Part shown: positions 63,682 to 64,000 of the stretch, piece after piece | How the letters are laid out: every line of letters begins with the position of its first letter | Numbering within the stretch: the stretch's first letter is position 1 | Origin: Flavobacterium sp. J372 | GTDB taxonomy: Bacteria; Bacteroidota; Bacteroidia; Flavobacteriales; Flavobacteriaceae | Reading direction: 5' to 3' | DNA: 64,000 nt | Assembly: GCF_024699965.1 (NCBI RefSeq) | Contig: NZ_JAJOMZ010000004.1 | Location: forward strand, 496,001 to 560,000 | Program-made: the position numbers and the translations under genes | Notes under the pieces: model-generated | Database searches by the model: none | Told to the model about the DNA's origin: nothing | The model's input: the letters and a program-made list of their open reading frames with translations, nothing else

Positions 63682-64000
63682 ATGCTTTATCTTGTATTTG
63701 CCGTCGCTGTAAAGGTTTGACGCTGTTATTACATGTGCCAGGGCATCTTTAGCCAGTTCAGGGTCTAGGCGCATGGGCCTCATAACGGTGTCATTAATAA
63801 GCCTGAACTGTAATGGCTCTTTACCAGGCTGCATTATCACTACTCTGTCTTCTACCCTGAAGGCGTTTATGTCATGAAACTGCATAATGGCACGCCCTTC
63901 ATCTGTCGGCTTTATATCGAAAATATTCCTGCCGGGCATTGGTGTCTCGGCAGTTATTCCGGCCAGGCTAAGCAATGACGGCCCCATATCAATCTGGCTG
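63664..64000 (-). CDS. Sulfatase/LtaS-type alkaline-phosphatase-superfamily protein, C-terminal fragment
   Basis: The C-terminal 111 residues of a protein that continues beyond the right edge. It begins with SQIDMGPSLLSLAGI, the conserved stretch that follows the last metal-binding His in sulfatases and lipoteichoic-acid-synthase-like phosphotransferases, then PGRNIFDIKPTDEGRAIMQF, and ends in a basic KIKHKKKRV. Bacteroidota LtaS-like proteins are multi-pass membrane enzymes with an extracytoplasmic catalytic domain; only the end is visible here. The last codons read through the terminator hairpin. Confidence 0.75.
   Translation of the reverse strand, partial: SQIDMGPSLLSLAGITAETPMPGRNIFDIKPTDEGRAIMQFHDINAFRVEDRVVIMQPGKEPLQFRLINDTVMRPMRLDPELAKDALAHVITASNLYSDGKYKIKHKKKRV

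Overview
The window looks like chromosomal DNA of a member of the Bacteroidota, most likely Flavobacteriaceae. The signs are a gliding/type IX secretion adhesin with a PorP/SprF partner, lineage-typical families (DUF2480, DUF3078, DUF4175, DUF4837), repeated TAnnTTTG promoter boxes of the Bacteroidota type, A-rich start regions without Shine-Dalgarno sequences, and many Lys/Asn-rich lipoproteins. I saw no rRNA, tRNA, CRISPR array, insertion sequence or prophage.

Layout. 1-8154 (minus strand): a giant repeat-containing adhesin, a PorP/SprF-like outer-membrane protein and the start of an OmpA/TPR protein. 8309-10876: HflX GTPase and an MFS transporter. 10999-27309: iron. Two halves of a suf Fe-S assembly operon (sufA-like/sufB/sufC/sufD, and sufS/lipoprotein/sufE/DUF59/DUF2480/DUF3078) point the same way on the minus strand but are separated by a heme-uptake block (hmuTUVS on plus, hmuR-hmuY on minus). 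27466-31958: metallo-beta-lactamase-fold hydrolase, subtilase lipoprotein and M1 peptidase. 32135-39251: small low-complexity secreted protein, S24/LexA-like regulator, rnpA, DUF4349 lipoprotein, S41 protease, Kup potassium transporter and a double OmpA-like protein. 39260-43702: ElaA, DUF4837, LysM transglycosylase and pgk. 43934-48809: holB, DoxX, a small membrane protein, a PIF1/RecD-like helicase and an OmpH/Skp-like protein. 49058-56109: a tight minus operon DUF4175-ybeY-mnmG-lipoprotein-methyltransferase that carries three parS-like palindromes. 56298-64000: gltX, SPFH protein, a holin/YtxH envelope cassette, glnS, an outer-membrane protein, folB and the C-terminus of a sulfatase-type enzyme.

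How it works together. The central 16 kb couples heme capture (HmuY/HmuR), inner-membrane import (HmuTUV) and heme breakdown (HmuS) to the Suf machinery that consumes iron. A palindromic operator-like site sits on the hmuR promoter.

Cautions. At least six reading frames are interrupted by single-base indels, mostly in homopolymers (adhesin, hmuT, S41 protease twice, helicase, a small secreted protein). This pattern suggests sequence error more than gene decay. A four-helix-bundle gene inside the suf operon carries a stop and a frameshift and looks like a true pseudogene. An AT-rich repeat built on AACTTT recurs in at least six intergenic spacers.
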